A stretch of DNA of 64,000 nucleotides, taken from contig JADJQU010000001.1 of the NCBI GenBank assembly GCA_016712565.1, forward strand, positions 434,001 through 498,000. Reading direction: 5' to 3'. The notes under the pieces were generated by a model. That model was not told the origin of the DNA. It made no database searches and saw nothing but the letters and a program-made list of their open reading frames with translations. This DNA comes from Planctomycetota bacterium. Its GTDB lineage: Bacteria; Planctomycetota; UBA1135; GCA-002686595. Below are positions 47,035-55,606 of the stretch, one piece after another; position 1 is the first letter of the stretch, and each line of letters opens with the position of its first letter. Position numbers and translations under genes: made by a program.

Positions 47035-48440
47035 AACACCGGCAGCTCGAAGCCCGGCCGATACTCGCGGCGCACGATCGTGTTCGTGGCCTCGTCGTGG
47101 TTGGTGAAGGCCAGCTTCTGCTTGTCCCACAGGAGCTCGACGCCGGGGAAGCGCGCGGCCTTCGCGCACAGGAGGCCCGCCTCGGCCATGGGCGCCGCCA
47201 CCTGGAACGGCGACTGCAGGAACGCGCCCTCGCGACCCTGGATCGTGTCCACCCAGGAGTGCCAGTGGTTGCGAGCGGTTACGGCACCGAGGCCGGGAAG
47301 CTCCTCCCACCGCACCGGACGGCCGTCGATCCAGACCTCCAGATGCCCTTCGGGGGCCACGTACAGCACGCCGTGTTCGCAGACCACCAGCGTGCCCGTG
47401 CGTTCGAATTCCCCGGGGGGCAGGCCGAGGGAGGCGCGCGAGGGGAACTGCCCCTTGTCGCTGTAGTGCACGGGGAACACGGCGTTCGCGAAGCGCGGGC
47501 CGCCGCCCGCGAAGGACAGCACCGAGTGCACGTGCTGGGCGTGATAGAAATCGGAAGCCGCGCGCGTGTGGGAGAGCACCGCCTGGGGCGAACCCAGGTC
47601 GTAGGCGTAGAACAAGACGTCCAAGAGGTGCGTGCACCAATCGCCGAGCTGGCCGGTGCCGTAGTCCCAGGAGGAACGCCAGCGCAGGCCCACCAGCCCC
47701 TCGCGGTGGGGTGCGTCGAGGGCCGCGCCGAGCCACAGCGGCCAGTGGACGTGCTCCGGCGGCGGCGTCGGGTCCTTGAGGCCGCCGTAGTAGAAGTAGC
47801 CGTCGCCCTGGTCCGGCGGTCCGTTGACCCACACATGGGCCTCGACGGCCTTGCCCAGGAGCCCGCGGCGCAGGATGTCCACCGCGTGTTGACGGCCGAC
47901 CGGGCCCATGCGCTGATTGCCGACCTGCGTGACCAGCTCCGGCCGCGCGGCCAGGCCCTGTTCCATGGCGGCCACTTCGGACAGTTGTTGCACCAGGGGC
48001 TTCTGGCCGTAGACGTGCTTTTCGGCCTTCAATGCCGTCAGCAGGATCAGCGCGTGGTTGTGGTCGGGCACGCACACCAAGGCCGCGTCGAAGCGGTCGG
48101 AGTGTTTCGCGAAGGCCTCGCGGAAGTCGACGCAGGTGAAGGCCTCGGGGAACTCCTTGGACACGGCGGCCAGGGCTTGGGCATCCACGTCGCACAGCCC
48201 GGTGAAGACCACGTCGGGGTGGGCCTTGAGTTGCTCGCGGTCGGCGGGCGCGATGCTGCCGCCGACGCCGACCTGCAGGATGCGCACTTTCTCCAGCGGC
48301 TTGCGGCGCTGCTTCACGGGAGAGTTTTCCCTGCCCGGGACCGCGGCGCAGCCCGCCAGGGAGGAACCGAGCAGCGACCCACCGGCGGCAGCCGCCGTGG
48401 TGGCGAGGGTGGAACGGAGCATCTGGCGGCGAGTGAACAT
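47031..48440 (-). CDS. TAT-exported Gfo/Idh/MocA-family oxidoreductase
   Basis: A 469-aa protein from ATG 48440. The N-terminus carries a twin-arginine signal (TRRQMLRST) followed by an Ala/Gly-rich stretch ending S-L-A-G-C, possibly also lipidated. The Rossmann domain has RILQVGVGGSIAP and VFTGLCDVDAQAL, and the EKHVYGQKPLVQQLSE block contains the conserved Lys. The C-terminal domain has the usual GQLGDWCTHLLDVL. These enzymes oxidise sugars with bound NAD(P) in the periplasm of planctomycetes. The substrate is unknown. A stretch of 181 bp separates it from the sigma-factor gene upstream. Confidence 0.87.
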   Translation of the reverse strand: MFTRRQMLRSTLATTAAAAGGSLLGSSLAGCAAVPGRENSPVKQRRKPLEKVRILQVGVGGSIAPADREQLKAHPDVVFTGLCDVDAQALAAVSKEFPEAFTCVDFREAFAKHSDRFDAALVCVPDHNHALILLTALKAEKHVYGQKPLVQQLSEVAAMEQGLAARPELVTQVGNQRMGPVGRQHAVDILRRGLLGKAVEAHVWVNGPPDQGDGYFYYGGLKDPTPPPEHVHWPLWLGAALDAPHREGLVGLRWRSSWDYGTGQLGDWCTHLLDVLFYAYDLGSPQAVLSHTRAASDFYHAQHVHSVLSFAGGGPRFANAVFPVHYSDKGQFPSRASLGLPPGEFERTGTLVVCEHGVLYVAPEGHLEVWIDGRPVRWEELPGLGAVTARNHWHSWVDTIQGREGAFLQSPFQVAAPMAEAGLLCAKAARFPGVELLWDKQKLAFTNHDEATNTIVRREYRPGFELPVF

Positions 48441-48621
48441 GCCTGGGCCTTTCGTGGCTTCCCTGGAGTCGCTGCGATGGGTGCGGCGCGCCTTGGGGCC
48501 ACGCCAGCGGTGCCCTTCTATCACTGAAGCCGGCGAGCGGCGTGAGATCTTCGCCGGTTCCTCAGGGTAGCCCCTCGAAACGTAGCGTGAGCTGGAGTGG
48601 GGCCGGCGCGGGGGGGCGGCC

Positions 48622-49254
48622 TCAGTCCTCGTGGAGCAGCCCGGGCGGGAGGCCGTCCGCTTGGAGCTTCGCACGCAGCCGCTGCCACCGCTTGTGAACC
48701 GCGTCCCTGGAGATGCCCAGGCGCAGGCCCGCGTCCGCACCGGTCATTCCCTCGAGGCCGCAGTGCACGAGCAGGGCGCGATCCTCGGGTTCCAACCGTC
48801 CCATGTGGGCCACGAAGGCGCGCAGGGCCTCGTCGCGCGCCATCCGGCGTGTGGCCGTGGTCACGTCATCGGGCACGTTCGCGAGCAGGCCGTGCTTGGA
48901 CTCCTCCGACGACAGGCCGTCCAGCTCCGCCCGCTCTGCCCGGCGCAGGGCCTCGTGCAGCACGAAGCGCGCGACGCTGAAGACCCAGGCCCGGAAGTTC
49001 CCGTGGGTGGCGTCCGAAGTGGGGAACAACTCCAACGCGCGCATCCAGATCTCTTGGGACAGGTCCTCGGGCTCCAAGCGCGCGCGCGCCCGGCCTCGCA
49101 GGCGTAGGGAGGCCCAGGCATGAACGGCCGGCGCGACCCGCTCGTAGAGTCTGGAAAAGCCGGCCGGATCGCTTCGGGCCAGGCGAGCCAGATCCAACGT
49201 GGACGGCTCGAGCTCGCGATCGTTTTCAGGGACCGACGGTGTACTGGAGCCCAT
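48622..49254 (-). CDS. ECF-type RNA polymerase sigma factor
   Basis: A 210-aa sigma-70 family protein. Region 2 covers about 35-100 (LYERVAPAVHAW ... LEPEDLSQEIWMRALELF ... FRAWVFSVARFVLHEALRR). Region 4 covers about 145-200 with a helix-turn-helix (GMTGADAGLRLGISRDAVHKRWQRLRAKL). No anti-sigma gene is adjacent. Its ATG at 49254 lies 29 bp inside the 3' end of the secreted-protein gene, so translation is coupled to it. The kinase gene is further upstream in the same direction, which suggests kinase-controlled sigma activity. Confidence 0.87.
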   Translation of the reverse strand: MGSSTPSVPENDRELEPSTLDLARLARSDPAGFSRLYERVAPAVHAWASLRLRGRARARLEPEDLSQEIWMRALELFPTSDATHGNFRAWVFSVARFVLHEALRRAERAELDGLSSEESKHGLLANVPDDVTTATRRMARDEALRAFVAHMGRLEPEDRALLVHCGLEGMTGADAGLRLGISRDAVHKRWQRLRAKLQADGLPPGLLHED

Positions 49255-50491
49255 CGGAGAGCGTGGAGTTGTTCGGGCTCGGGAATCCAGGGTCGCGACC
49301 CCAGAATTGAGTGCTCACCACGGTGCCCACCGACTGCAGGTACGCCTGCGGCGCCCCCCCGAGCAGTCCCACGCTGAAGGCGTTCATGTCGAGCGAGTAG
49401 AGGCCCGAGCAGTCGTTGGGGGGAGGATTGCCCGCGGAGGACAGGGGAATCGAGCGGCGGACCGGCGGGTTGAGGCACAAGATGCCGCCTTGGAAGGGCA
49501 CGGCGGCTTGGCCGGTGTTGGCGTAGAGCAGCAGTCCGGGCTTGTTGTTGATGACCTGCGCCGCGGTGATGAAGAACGGCTGGGCGTTCGTAGCGCTCGA
49601 GCAACCAACCACCGCCATGGTCGGAATGCACCCGAGGGAATTGATCTTCGGAGTGCAGTAGGGGACCACCGGGTTCAGCGGCTGCCCGAGATCGTACGTG
49701 ACCAGCGAAGTGGGTGTCGATCGATGAAGTGCCACGATCGAGTATCCGCAGGGATTGACCGGATCCAAGATGATCTCGCAGCCGCGGGCGACATTGGGCG
49801 CGGGCAATCCCGTCAGACCCTGGAAGTTCTGGCCCGTGAGCGCGCCGGTCACCGGGTTGATCTCGTGAAACTCCACGAGGTCGTTGGGGCCCGCACCATC
49901 CTCGGCGAAGCCCCACAGCGTCGAGTTCACCGGATCCCAGGAGAGCCCGCGCCAGTTCTTGCCGGCCGAGGGCAGGGTGTTGACCACCGCGAACGTCGGG
50001 TTGATCGTGAACTCCGTGATCGGGCCCACGCCGTAGGCCGTGAAGAAGTTCCCGGTCGCCGGGTTGAGTGCCAGAGCGCCCTGCTGAGGAATGCCGGTGA
50101 TCACGATCAAGGTGCAGGTGATTTGCCCGTTGATCGGGTTGTAGTCGTAGACGCAAACGCGATTGCTTTTTGCGCCGTAGAGTTTGTTGTTGGCCTCATC
50201 CGCGACCAGGTCGCGATGCCCATCTGTCGTGGTCCCCGCACAGGCCGAGTACACGTTGATGAAGCTGCCGATCGAGTCCAGTTGATAGATCGAGTTGCCC
50301 CCGGCGCTCCCCGTCACCCAGTAGTACCCCCAGGCGTAGGTCACTCCATGGAGGTTCGCATCGCCGGTGGGAGTCTGGACGTCCAGGGGCCCGTTGACCA
50401 CGGTACCCAGGGCGTCCGCCTGGCCCGAGGCGGAGCCTGAGAGGGTGGCCACGATCAGAAGGGAGCAGAAGAGGCTGAAGAGGGAGGTCAT
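49226..50491 (-). CDS. secreted protein with beta-propeller-like repeats and conserved C-terminal domain
   Basis: A protein of about 421 aa from ATG 50491 (an ATG at 50509 is also possible). A signal peptide ends S-A-S-G-Q. The N-terminal 275 residues look like a propeller of periodic strands (GVTYAWGYYWVTGS, LVADEANNKLYG, LALNPATGNFFTAYG, LSWDPVNSTLWGF). The last 145 residues (49226-49663) are the conserved module YCTPKINSLGC to DGLQYTVGP, with NNKPGLLLY, AAVPFQGG, VRRSIPL and GNPPPNDCSG. The gene is 42 bp after the kinase stop and overlaps the sigma-factor start. Confidence 0.82.
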   Translation of the reverse strand: MTSLFSLFCSLLIVATLSGSASGQADALGTVVNGPLDVQTPTGDANLHGVTYAWGYYWVTGSAGGNSIYQLDSIGSFINVYSACAGTTTDGHRDLVADEANNKLYGAKSNRVCVYDYNPINGQITCTLIVITGIPQQGALALNPATGNFFTAYGVGPITEFTINPTFAVVNTLPSAGKNWRGLSWDPVNSTLWGFAEDGAGPNDLVEFHEINPVTGALTGQNFQGLTGLPAPNVARGCEIILDPVNPCGYSIVALHRSTPTSLVTYDLGQPLNPVVPYCTPKINSLGCIPTMAVVGCSSATNAQPFFITAAQVINNKPGLLLYANTGQAAVPFQGGILCLNPPVRRSIPLSSAGNPPPNDCSGLYSLDMNAFSVGLLGGAPQAYLQSVGTVVSTQFWGRDPGFPSPNNSTLSDGLQYTVGP

Positions 50492-50533
50492 GGAGGGATT
50501 GTGCGTCATTGGGACGATTCCCGCCGTGCATTG

Positions 50534-53263
50534 CTACCGGTTTTTTTCTCCTGCTGGACCGGAATCGAGACTTCTCAGCAGATCCTCGTACCGCGCGCGA
50601 TCCCCGTCCGACTCGTCTGCCTGGAGCAGCAGTTCCCCCGCCCATTCCCTGGCCTCGCCGAGCAGGCCGACGCTGCGCAGGCACTCGACGAGGCGTTCGA
50701 GCAATTGAGGGGAGTCGCACGGGGGCGAATCGCTGCCCTCCGCGCCCTTGCGGGCGAGCAGGCGCAGGTGAGGTAGCGCCGACGTGCAATCGCCGGTCAG
50801 TTGCAAGGTCGCGGCCAGTTCCCAGCGAGCCTCGTCGCAGGCGTTGCTCTCGGACGTGAACAGTTGCTCCAGTCCCTTCAAGGACGATCCCAGCACAGCC
50901 GCGGCCTCCGCGAACCGCCCGGATCCCCGGAGAGCCCGTCCCACCTGAACCTGGGTCTTCAGGTAGGCCGGGGAATCGCGACCGTCGACGGCGGCCCGCA
51001 ACTCCACCAAGTGGGTCAACGTGACGATGGCCTCGGCGTGCTGGTTCGCATTGATCTGAATGCGACCCAGCATGTCGCTCGCATCGAGGACCCCGGCGTG
51101 TCGCGCGCCTTGCGTGCGTTCCATCGTGCGTATCCAGCGTCCCAGGAACTCGATCGCCCGATCCCACTGCTTCTGGTTGGCCCACAGGGTCGCGAGATTG
51201 GCCGCCGCGTTGAGCTGCGAAAGGCGTGGATCGAGAGGCCGCTCGGCCTGGAGATCGACGAGGCGCAGGTAGAGTTCCTCCGCCTCCTTCACCAGCCCCA
51301 TGGCGGCGTACATGGGGCCGAGGTTGCACTGGGCCTCGAGGACTTCGACGGAAGCGGGGCCGTGAATCGTGGTCAGGATCTCGATCCGCCGGCGGCACAG
51401 CGCCAAGGCGCCGGGGACCTGCTTCAGTCGGAACTTGATCCCGATCAGGTGTCCCAGGGCCTCCAGGCTCTCCGGCGACTCCATGCCCCGCCAGGCACAA
51501 CGCACGTCGAACGCGAGTTGGTAGAGTTCACCGGCTTCGTCGAGCTTCCCGCGCACGTGCAGCAATTGGGCCATGGCGATCATCAGACCGCTGCGAACCT
51601 CGGGATCCAGATCGAGGTCCTCGCGCATGTTCCGAGCAGCATCCTTCAGCAACTCGTCGACGGTCAGCACCTTTCCGCCGGCCACGTTGGGGTCCTGGCT
51701 CGTGAACATGCCCTTGAACATGTCGAGCATCTTGGCGGTGACCATCTCCTTGTGGGCCGCGCGCACGGCCTCGGCCTGGGCCGCCGCGGCACTCTCGTCG
51801 GCCAGCCGGCGAGCATCGACGAGCTGACCGTTCTTGTTCTTCAGCTCTCTTGCATGGGCATTTTGGGCGAAGGAGAAGGCCAACAGCCCTCCAAGGGAAA
51901 GCACGGCCAGGAGCCCGGCAACGCCGGCCAAGGCCCGGTTGCGGGCGATCCACTTGCGGACTTCCGCAAGGACGCCTGTCTCGTAGGCGTGCACCACGCG
52001 ATTCTCGAGGTAGGCCTCCAAGTCCGCCTTCATCTGTTCCGCGCTCTCGTAGCGCTGCAGCGCCTCCCGTTGCATGGCCTTCTCGCAGATGGCCACGAGT
52101 TCGCGCGGCGCATCGGGCGCGAGCGAGGCGATCGGGATGACCTGTTCTTCGGCCACCCGCAACAGGAGCTTCCAGGGCGAAAGCCGCACGCCGGGCGGAG
52201 AGAACGGCGGTTGGCGCGTCAGCAGGTGATAGAGCATCGCTCCGACCGAGTAGATGTCCGAGCGGGGCGACAGCTTCTCGGTCTGGCTGCGGGCCTGCTC
52301 CGGAGGCATGTATGCCGGGGTTCCCAGGACCTCGCCATCCAGGGTGACGACCGAGGACTCAGGGTCGACCTCGGCGTGGTCGCGACGGTCCGTGCGGACG
52401 GCGCTGATGCTCAGAGGCTCCGCCTTCAGCCTCAGGTCGTGGGTGTCGCGCTGCCCGAGCACCCGCGCGACGCCCCAGTCCATCACGTAGACCTCCCCGA
52501 ATCGACCGACCATCACATTCGACGGCTTCAGGTCGCGATGGATCACGCCCTTCGTGTGGGCGAACGCCAGGGCCTCGAGGACCTTGAGCAGCACGTGCAG
52601 AACGCGGGTGCGGGTCCAGTGTTCCTCGCCGGCCCAGGAAAGCTCGAAGATGCGCTTCAAGTCCCGGCCGCGAACAAGCCGCATGGTGAAGAACACCCGG
52701 CCGCGGTCGTCGACGCCGATCTCGTGGACCGGGACGATGCCGGGGTGATCGAGTTGCCCGGAGATCTGAGCCTCCTCGACGAAACGGGACTCCTTGCCCT
52801 GGGAGGGGGCACCGGTCTTCGCACGCGGGCCGGCCAGGGAGACCTTCATGGCCAGCCTGCGCCGCAGGTCCGGGTCGAAGACACGGTAGACCGCGCCCAT
52901 GCCGCCGCGGGCCAGCTCGCCCTCGATCCTGAAGCGCGTTCCGCTGGGCCCATCGGCGGGAACGCCCGGAGCCTCCGCGAGGCTCTCGGCTTCGACATCC
53001 GGAAGCGAAATGGAAGGGAGGTTCGCGCGGCCGAGCCGCGCACCCAAAGTGGAAACGGGATTCGGATTCCGAGACGGGAGAGCCAGTGCCTCTTGATGCT
53101 GGTCCCAAAGTCGCAGCAGGTGCTCGGCCAGCTCAGGTCGGGTGGCGCACAGGTCTCCGATGGCCAGGGCCTCGCCCTCCGCCCGACGGACGAGGAACTC
53201 CAGGAACACGTCCGCGGCGGCGGCTTCGAGGGGCAGAGGGGGCGAGCTTCCGGGTTCGTGCAT
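50534..53263 (-). CDS. Ser/Thr protein kinase with membrane segment and TPR tail
   Basis: A 909-aa kinase. The glycine loop is GELARGGMGAVY (about 114-126), then K140, HRDLKPSN (242-249) and D262 in DWG, a variant of DFG. A GTPAYMPPEQA activation segment is present. A membrane segment lies at about 443-465. The outward tail of about 430 residues is built of TPR-type helical pairs, for example AKMLDMFKGMF, LDEAGELYQLAFDVR, VKEAEELYLRLV. It heads an apparent operon with the secreted protein and ECF sigma factor downstream. All catalytic residues are kept. Confidence 0.9.
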   Translation of the reverse strand: MHEPGSSPPLPLEAAAADVFLEFLVRRAEGEALAIGDLCATRPELAEHLLRLWDQHQEALALPSRNPNPVSTLGARLGRANLPSISLPDVEAESLAEAPGVPADGPSGTRFRIEGELARGGMGAVYRVFDPDLRRRLAMKVSLAGPRAKTGAPSQGKESRFVEEAQISGQLDHPGIVPVHEIGVDDRGRVFFTMRLVRGRDLKRIFELSWAGEEHWTRTRVLHVLLKVLEALAFAHTKGVIHRDLKPSNVMVGRFGEVYVMDWGVARVLGQRDTHDLRLKAEPLSISAVRTDRRDHAEVDPESSVVTLDGEVLGTPAYMPPEQARSQTEKLSPRSDIYSVGAMLYHLLTRQPPFSPPGVRLSPWKLLLRVAEEQVIPIASLAPDAPRELVAICEKAMQREALQRYESAEQMKADLEAYLENRVVHAYETGVLAEVRKWIARNRALAGVAGLLAVLSLGGLLAFSFAQNAHARELKNKNGQLVDARRLADESAAAAQAEAVRAAHKEMVTAKMLDMFKGMFTSQDPNVAGGKVLTVDELLKDAARNMREDLDLDPEVRSGLMIAMAQLLHVRGKLDEAGELYQLAFDVRCAWRGMESPESLEALGHLIGIKFRLKQVPGALALCRRRIEILTTIHGPASVEVLEAQCNLGPMYAAMGLVKEAEELYLRLVDLQAERPLDPRLSQLNAAANLATLWANQKQWDRAIEFLGRWIRTMERTQGARHAGVLDASDMLGRIQINANQHAEAIVTLTHLVELRAAVDGRDSPAYLKTQVQVGRALRGSGRFAEAAAVLGSSLKGLEQLFTSESNACDEARWELAATLQLTGDCTSALPHLRLLARKGAEGSDSPPCDSPQLLERLVECLRSVGLLGEAREWAGELLLQADESDGDRARYEDLLRSLDSGPAGEKNR

Positions 53264-53436
53264 GGGCCGGCGGTGCGTCGGTCCGGGTTGCGGGATGCAA
53301 CACGGCCGCGGGCAGCATGCTATACCGGACGTCCGCCAGGGGATATCCGGGGTCGGTCGGGAAGCACCGCGCGTTCAAACGGTGGCGGGCAGCGGCGGTC
53401 GCCCGCCGCCGCCCGCTGGTTTTCACGCTCCGCCGG

Positions 53437-55245
53437 TCACGAGCCAATGGTGTATTCGATGCCGTTCGTCAGGGTCGCGTTGTTCGGGGCGGGGAAGCCG
53501 TTGTCCCGACCCCAGAATTGCCCGTTCACGACCGTGCCCGGGACGTTCAGGAAGGTCGCCGGGAGGCCGCCGAGCGAGCCGGCCGCGAAGGCGTTCATGT
53601 CGATCGAGTACACGCCCGAGCAGTCGTTCGGCGGAGGATTGCCGCCCGAGGTGAGCGGGATCGAGCGCCGGATCGGGACGTTGATGCAGCGGATGCCTCC
53701 GGAGAACGGAACCGCGGCCTGTCCGCCGTTGGTGTAGATCAAGAGGCCCGGCTTGTTGTTGGTCACATTGGATCCGGTGACCACGAAGCCGGAGACGGCC
53801 GTCGCGCTGGGCACACCGGTCGCGCTGATGGCGGGGCTGCAACCGAGCGAGTTCGTCTTGGCCGTGCAGTAGGCCGTCCAGGCCGGCGTCAACGTGCAGC
53901 TTTCCGCGTGGAGGTCGAACTGGGAGAGCCCGCGGGTGGCGATCCCGATTCCGGAGACGGTGCCGGTACCGGAGACCCCGAGCGGAGTGATCCTGAGGCT
54001 TCCCACGCCCGTGCTCACGTCGCTACCGACCGTCACCGTCCCCGGTTGCCCATAGAACTCGATCTGCTCGATGTCGAGCATGCGCAGGAGCAGCCAGAGC
54101 GACGTGTAGACCTGCAGGCCGTCGACGTAGATGGCCATGCTGGCCGGATAGTCCTGGCTGCCCATGGACGACCCGGCGACATCGAACGTCTCGACACGCA
54201 TGGCGCTCGCGCCGAGCGGGGCGAAGTCCGGCGTCAACTTGAGCGTCTGTCCGATGCCCTCGCAGGTCAGCGAGTACCAGGTCTGGTCAGGCGAGCCGTT
54301 CCAGGAGCCGCGCGAGTCGAGGCGCAGTTCCGCTTGCCCGAGCGATGCCCCAAGATTCACGCCCGCTGCCTGCGCGGCCTCGGGCATGCTGATCTCCCAC
54401 ATGTCCTCCATCCAAATGATCGCGGCAGACGTGTCGACCGTGAGCTGGCCCACCTGCCCACCTGCCAGAGGAGCGAGACGGGCTCCTCCGACGGCGCGGT
54501 TCTCGATGCCGCCCAGGCGAACGGCCTCGCCCGAGAGCGCCAGGCTGCCGAGCCCCACGCCGGTGACCAGGACTCGCCCCGGTTCGGCGACGGGGGTCGC
54601 GGGTTGCTCGGCCGTGAACGAAAGCAGGTCGCTGAACACCGCGGCGGCGCCGATCCAGGCATAGCCTTGCGTGTAGTCGACCTTCTCGGTGTGCATGTGC
54701 CAGAAACCGTTCTGATCGACGTCCCAGATCTCGTGGAAGGACGAGATACCCTCCGAGAGTTTGACGGGCAGTGCGTCATCGAGCGGTGAAACGCCGGTGA
54801 CTTCGTGGACGAGCTGGCCGTTGAGATAGGCCCGAACGGTGTAGGAACTGGCGCCACCGATGTCCCAGAGGACCGTGTTCAGGCCGCCGGCAGACCCGTC
54901 GTCGCGGAGGTTCAGCGAGGCAATCGTCCCCAGGCTCAGGCCGGTCGCGTCCCGGCCGCCGATCTCGAAGTTCAATTCCTGCCCCAAGGCGAGCGTGACC
55001 GGATCGAACTCGAGGTCGAATCCGGTCATGCGATCCACGATGCACTCGACTCCGTCCTGGCCGGAGGACCCGATCCCCGCGACCACCAGTCGGTTGGCAG
55101 CGGGCAGGAACTGCAGCGTCGCGCTGCCCAGTGGCGCGTGCTGCAGGCCGAAGGCCGTCACGGAGCCACCCTGTGCCAGGGCGGATGCGCAGAGGGCCAG
55201 GGCGGCGAGGGAACGAAGAACGGGCTGTGCGAATTGGGGTTGCAT
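53437..55245 (-). CDS. large secreted protein with conserved C-terminal domain
   Basis: A 602-aa exported protein (signal peptide ending A-L-A-Q). The N-terminal 450 residues are beta-rich and of unknown family, with jelly-roll-like strands. The last 144 residues (53437-53871) are the conserved module: YCTAKTNSLGC, NNKPGLLIYTNGGQAAVPF, IRRSIPLTSGG, NPPPNDCSGVYSIDMNAF and QFWGRD. The gene lies 173 bp upstream of the kinase on the same strand and may be transcribed separately. The module is nearly identical to that at 19472-19908. Confidence 0.8.
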   Translation of the reverse strand: MQPQFAQPVLRSLAALALCASALAQGGSVTAFGLQHAPLGSATLQFLPAANRLVVAGIGSSGQDGVECIVDRMTGFDLEFDPVTLALGQELNFEIGGRDATGLSLGTIASLNLRDDGSAGGLNTVLWDIGGASSYTVRAYLNGQLVHEVTGVSPLDDALPVKLSEGISSFHEIWDVDQNGFWHMHTEKVDYTQGYAWIGAAAVFSDLLSFTAEQPATPVAEPGRVLVTGVGLGSLALSGEAVRLGGIENRAVGGARLAPLAGGQVGQLTVDTSAAIIWMEDMWEISMPEAAQAAGVNLGASLGQAELRLDSRGSWNGSPDQTWYSLTCEGIGQTLKLTPDFAPLGASAMRVETFDVAGSSMGSQDYPASMAIYVDGLQVYTSLWLLLRMLDIEQIEFYGQPGTVTVGSDVSTGVGSLRITPLGVSGTGTVSGIGIATRGLSQFDLHAESCTLTPAWTAYCTAKTNSLGCSPAISATGVPSATAVSGFVVTGSNVTNNKPGLLIYTNGGQAAVPFSGGIRCINVPIRRSIPLTSGGNPPPNDCSGVYSIDMNAFAAGSLGGLPATFLNVPGTVVNGQFWGRDNGFPAPNNATLTNGIEYTIGS

Positions 55246-55606
55246 GGGTGACCTTTCGAGCGGGGAGGAGGTCGTCGTTGCCCGGCGTTCGAGACGGCCG
55301 CATCCGACGACAACGGTTGCCTGTCGCGTCGCACGCTGAAGTGGACAGGAACTTTCCAGAATCCGCGCGCTCCCCGCCGCTGGGCCCCGGTGGCACCTGA
55401 CCGGCTCCAGGGCGGCCTGGGAGCGGTCCTAGGGGAGCCGCCAGTCCCTCCCCCGCACCCGGAACGCCCGGGGCATCCGGCAGTGCACCCAGGGGCCTGG
55501 CCTCCCGGCGGGAGCCGCCCCCGCACTACGCACCCGGGGCCTGCGGCGCTCTCCGTATGGGGCCCTACGCCGGGCGGCCTAGGTTGGGGGACGAGGAGGT
55601 ACTACC
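55246..55606. promoter_or_regulatory. divergent intergenic region
   Basis: 361 bp between the secreted-protein gene (minus) and the beta-lactamase-like gene (plus). I see no gene, RNA or clear repeat. It must contain promoters for both directions; none could be recognised with confidence. Confidence 0.35.
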
